Shown here piece by piece: positions 6,291 to 8,310 of a stretch of DNA of 8,310 nt. The notes below the pieces were generated by a model. It was not told the DNA's origin. It did not search any database and saw only the letters and a program-made list of their open reading frames with translations. Position 1 is the first letter of the stretch; every line of letters begins with the position of its first letter. This DNA comes from Acholeplasmataceae bacterium (GTDB lineage: Bacteria; Bacillota_I; Bacilli_A; Acholeplasmatales; Acholeplasmataceae), in the NCBI GenBank assembly GCA_030656435.1, contig JAUSOA010000212.1, positions 1 through 8,310 on the forward strand, written 5' to 3'. Made by a program: the position numbers and the translations under genes.

Positions 6291-8115
6291 ATATTTTTCT
6301 TAATTCCTTCAGTATTTTTACCATCGCCCAAGTATCTTGTTTACAATATTCTAAGAGTTCATTATATTTTAATTCAAAGGTTTTAGCGTCCATCATTGGA
6401 AATCTAGCATAGGTAACAAGTGCTTCTGTACCATTAGATATTCCCATGCCTTTATAGGTTAAATCGCTAAAAATTGGAAGTACTTTTTTAATTGAAAATG
6501 AGCCGTTTAGGTTGTTGTGGTAAAAATTGATTGCCTTCGCTTCTTCCTTATCAAAGCCAAGTGGTGTAAACATTTTTTGATTGCCTCGAAGCAAAAACAT
6601 TAGGTCAAATAAACGGTCTACCATATCAAGAAGTCTTACTCTATATTCAGGGTATAGCTCTGCCATTTCTTTAAGTCTAGTTTGTTCAAATGATTGATTG
6701 TAAACCATAATTGAGCCCCCATCATCCTTAATCACATCAAGCATATGGGCAATTAAATCTTTTCTTAGGTCGATATGTTTGGTTGCAATATAGGAATAAT
6801 TATCGCTATCCTTATCGCATACTCCAGGAGCATGCTCTATATGTATTGAATATTGAAATAGAGATTGGCTATATGGTTTTTCTCCTTTAAATCTTGGGAG
6901 GGGACAAGGAAAAGTTTCGAAATCTAGATGATAGATCGGATACTTTAAAACAGATATTCCTGCTCTAATTTTAGGAACATGATAATAGGGTTCCTCGGAT
7001 TCCATGACCTTTCTTTGAATAATGTTATTTTCTCTTTTTAGCCAGTGAAAGGGAATATCAAATGCACTCACTAACCCCTCATTGATTAAATCAAATCTTT
7101 CATGTCTTATATCCTGTTCATCCTTAAACCCGTTATGACTTCCCATATAGGTAAAAATGCTGTTATATTCGGGGATATGCTTGTAGCAAATCGGAAAGAA
7201 TTTACATTGCCTTGTATCTTTTCTTTGACAATGAGCACCTAAGCTAACTGGGTTTGCATTCATGGTATTGAGTCTTTGAATCACGATAGAGATATCATCT
7301 TCAATGATTGACATCATTTCCTTAGTTAACGATGTAACATCGATTAAGGTTACGATATCATCTCCATAGATGGGTTCGTTTCTTTCATTAACTAGTCCTT
7401 CATGGATATAATCACTATTGAGAACTACAAGATAATATTTAACTTTCTTATTGGTTTGAATTGATTTCTCTAATACAAATCTTTGATAGGCTATGTCATA
7501 GACATAACGACCTTCCTTAGTCAGTCGATCCTTTAATCTGCTTATTTTTTTTCTATACTCTTCGTTGACATCTCCCAATAAATCTTCTTGTAGCATTAAA
7601 ATCCCCTCTGGTGAATAGTCGAAAAGTGGTATTTTTTCATCATCATTATTTTTGTAAGTAATCTCTTTGAACTTTTTAGAGGTCGTTGCTTTAACCTCAA
7701 ATACTCGAATAGTCTCTTTATCCTCTTGATATCCATCAAGGAAGCAATAAAAATTAAAGCCTTCAATTTCATGCTCAAATCTTTTTTGAAGATATGTGTC
7801 TAAGCTATAGATGACATCACCCTTAAATCTTCTTTGAATTGCGTCACCTGATAATATTTCAATTTGAGAATAATAGGGAAGCATTGTATCCATTTGAGGG
7901 TCTTCTTTTTCAAGCATATCCTCATCTTCTTCATCATACATATCATCTAAAAGAATCGATACTTTTTCTCTGTTTTCTTCACCGATTAAGTCTTCTAGTT
8001 CAGGATCATCGGTAAAGGATACTACAGCCTTCTTTTGATCTCGATAAATCTCATCAAGGGCTGTGTATCTGTTACATCGTATATAGTTAATAAATCTCGT
8101 TTTCGATATTTTCAT
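6289..8115 (-). CDS. DUF2779 protein: putative Fe-S PD-(D/E)XK nuclease fused to DEDD exonuclease
   Basis: A 608-aa protein. The C-terminal part matches the DUF2779 family and an RNase H-fold DEDD exonuclease: motif I HLDFETF (D398, E400), motif II YNQSFE (N473-E477), the family block FSIKKVLPIF (540-549), and motif III EYCKQD (Y590, D594; Y-x3-D type). The N-terminal part looks Cas4/RecB-like: one early cysteine (C14, YIRCNRY), a D127 followed by EVKA (E140, K142), and three later cysteines (C296, C304, C310 in C-x7-C-x5-C). This one-plus-three layout is that of the 4Fe-4S cluster in Cas4 and AddB. A strongly acidic stretch lies at about 57-72. Biological role is not established; DNA or RNA processing or repair is inference. 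The frame is open to a GTG at 8124, but that codon lies inside AGGTGA, which is well placed for the ATG at 8115. It is a single-gene unit with its own promoter and terminator. Confidence 0.85.
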   Translation of the reverse strand: MKISKTRFINYIRCNRYTALDEIYRDQKKAVVSFTDDPELEDLIGEENREKVSILLDDMYDEEDEDMLEKEDPQMDTMLPYYSQIEILSGDAIQRRFKGDVIYSLDTYLQKRFEHEIEGFNFYCFLDGYQEDKETIRVFEVKATTSKKFKEITYKNNDDEKIPLFDYSPEGILMLQEDLLGDVNEEYRKKISRLKDRLTKEGRYVYDIAYQRFVLEKSIQTNKKVKYYLVVLNSDYIHEGLVNERNEPIYGDDIVTLIDVTSLTKEMMSIIEDDISIVIQRLNTMNANPVSLGAHCQRKDTRQCKFFPICYKHIPEYNSIFTYMGSHNGFKDEQDIRHERFDLINEGLVSAFDIPFHWLKRENNIIQRKVMESEEPYYHVPKIRAGISVLKYPIYHLDFETFPCPLPRFKGEKPYSQSLFQYSIHIEHAPGVCDKDSDNYSYIATKHIDLRKDLIAHMLDVIKDDGGSIMVYNQSFEQTRLKEMAELYPEYRVRLLDMVDRLFDLMFLLRGNQKMFTPLGFDKEEAKAINFYHNNLNGSFSIKKVLPIFSDLTYKGMGISNGTEALVTYARFPMMDAKTFELKYNELLEYCKQDTWAMVKILKELRKI

Positions 8116-8120
8116 CTTAA

Positions 8121-8126
8121 TCACCT
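8121..8126 (-). promoter_or_regulatory. Ribosome-binding site that decides the DUF2779 gene start
   Basis: AGGTGA (8126-8121) lies five bases before the ATG at 8115. It contains the GTG at 8124 that would otherwise be taken as the start. Using GTG would leave no Shine-Dalgarno and a leader of only one or two bases. Confidence 0.65.
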
Positions 8127-8132
8127 ATGTTT

Positions 8133-8161
8133 ATTATACATGGGAATTCAAGTGATGTTTA
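8133..8161 (-). promoter_or_regulatory. Promoter of the DUF2779 nuclease gene
   Basis: A perfect -10 box TATAAT (8138-8133) lies 17 bases downstream of TAAACA (8161-8156), a four-of-six match to the -35 consensus. Transcription would begin near 8126, so the leader before the ATG at 8115 would be only about 11 nt, barely containing the Shine-Dalgarno. Confidence 0.6.
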
Positions 8162-8177
8162 TTTCATAAAGAACAAA

Positions 8178-8193
8178 AGTGAATAAATTCACT
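8178..8193. promoter_or_regulatory. 16-bp palindrome in the divergent intergenic region, candidate operator
   Basis: AGTGAATAAATTCACT consists of perfect 7-bp arms around AA. It lies between the promoters of the leftward nuclease gene and the rightward gene at 8247. Size and symmetry suit a dimeric repressor site. A role is inference; no regulator gene is visible in the window. Confidence 0.35.
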
Positions 8194-8196
8194 CGG

Positions 8197-8222
8197 GGCG
8201 ATTAAATCGCCTTTTTCTTTTT
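8197..8222 (+). terminator. Terminator-like hairpin with T-runs, plus strand
   Basis: GGCGAT, loop TAA and ATCGCC (8197-8211) form a 6-bp stem, followed by TTTTTCTTTTTC. Only the plus strand has the T-run, so it would stop rightward transcription. No rightward gene is visible upstream. It may shield the next gene from antisense transcription leaving the nuclease gene, or act as an attenuator on an unseen transcript. Confidence 0.55.
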
Positions 8223-8234
8223 CTTCAAATCTTA

Positions 8235-8240
8235 TATAAT
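8235..8240 (+). promoter_or_regulatory. -10 box for the rightward gene at 8247
   Basis: A perfect TATAAT ends six bases before the ATG. The matching -35 region (about 8212-8217, TTTTTC) is poor and coincides with the T-run of the preceding hairpin. Transcription would start at or next to the ATG, giving a leaderless mRNA. Confidence 0.5.
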
Positions 8241-8246
8241 TAAACT

Positions 8247-8310
8247 ATGAATCCTATTTTGGTTAAATATAAGTATCAAGATCTCTTATCTATTGCAGCT
8301 ATTCAAGGAA
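8247..8310 (+). CDS. Start of an unidentified rightward gene, truncated by window edge
   Basis: Twenty-one codons are visible from the ATG at 8247: MNPILVKYKYQDLLSIAAIQG. I do not recognise the protein from so short a piece. There is no Shine-Dalgarno; the -10 box six bases upstream suggests a leaderless transcript. The open frame to the edge, the promoter and the preceding terminator support a real gene, but the start could lie further right. Confidence 0.45.
   Translation, partial: MNPILVKYKYQDLLSIAAIQG

Noticed and set aside
6107..6331. Minus-strand frame of 74 codons between the nuclease and cysS
   Set aside because: It runs through the terminator hairpin and the cysS promoter, and its protein is low-complexity hydrophobic with no family resemblance.
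6289..8115. CRISPR-associated Cas4 and a CRISPR locus
   Set aside because: The cysteine and E-x-K layout resembles Cas4, but there are no repeat-spacer units or other cas genes in the window, and the C-terminal half is DUF2779.
8116..8124. GTG at 8124 as start of the DUF2779 gene
   Set aside because: The GTG is part of the AGGTGA Shine-Dalgarno for the ATG at 8115, and would itself have no ribosome-binding site.

Overview
The window is AT-rich bacterial DNA. Every complete gene lies on the minus strand, so the window reads biologically from right to left. Gene content and short spacing suggest a low-GC Firmicute-derived organism, most likely a mollicute of the Acholeplasma type or a close relative. 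Trp is encoded by TGG, and TGA ends the mini-ribonuclease III gene, so the code looks standard rather than the Mycoplasma code. The taxon is inferred from gene order and protein style, not from a search.

Right edge (about 8116-8310): a divergent intergenic region. It holds the start of an unrecognised plus-strand gene at 8247 that looks leaderless, a short terminator-like hairpin, a clean 16-bp palindrome, and the promoter of the leftward gene. From 8115 to 6289 runs a 608-aa DUF2779-type protein. It appears to join a Cas4-like Fe-S PD-(D/E)XK nuclease to a DEDD exonuclease, and it ends in a strong 16-bp hairpin terminator.

Middle (6205-1751): a good promoter drives cysS, mrnC and a large CtpE/P-type ATPase gene. 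The reading frames overlap at both junctions, so this is a tight operon. Two adjacent hairpins follow the ATPase.

Left (1694-1): rlmB, a small divergent SigH-like sigma factor, then a new consensus promoter for rpmG and a SecE-like gene cut by the window edge. The order cysS-mrnC-rlmB-(yacP)-sigH-rpmG-secE is the classical Firmicutes backbone leading to nusG and the L11 operon. Here yacP/rae1 is missing and the P-type ATPase sits between mrnC and rlmB. The cluster combines tRNA charging, rRNA processing and methylation, transcription initiation, a ribosomal protein and protein export. The ATPase and the double nuclease are the accessory-looking elements. I see no CRISPR array, tRNA, rRNA or insertion sequence.
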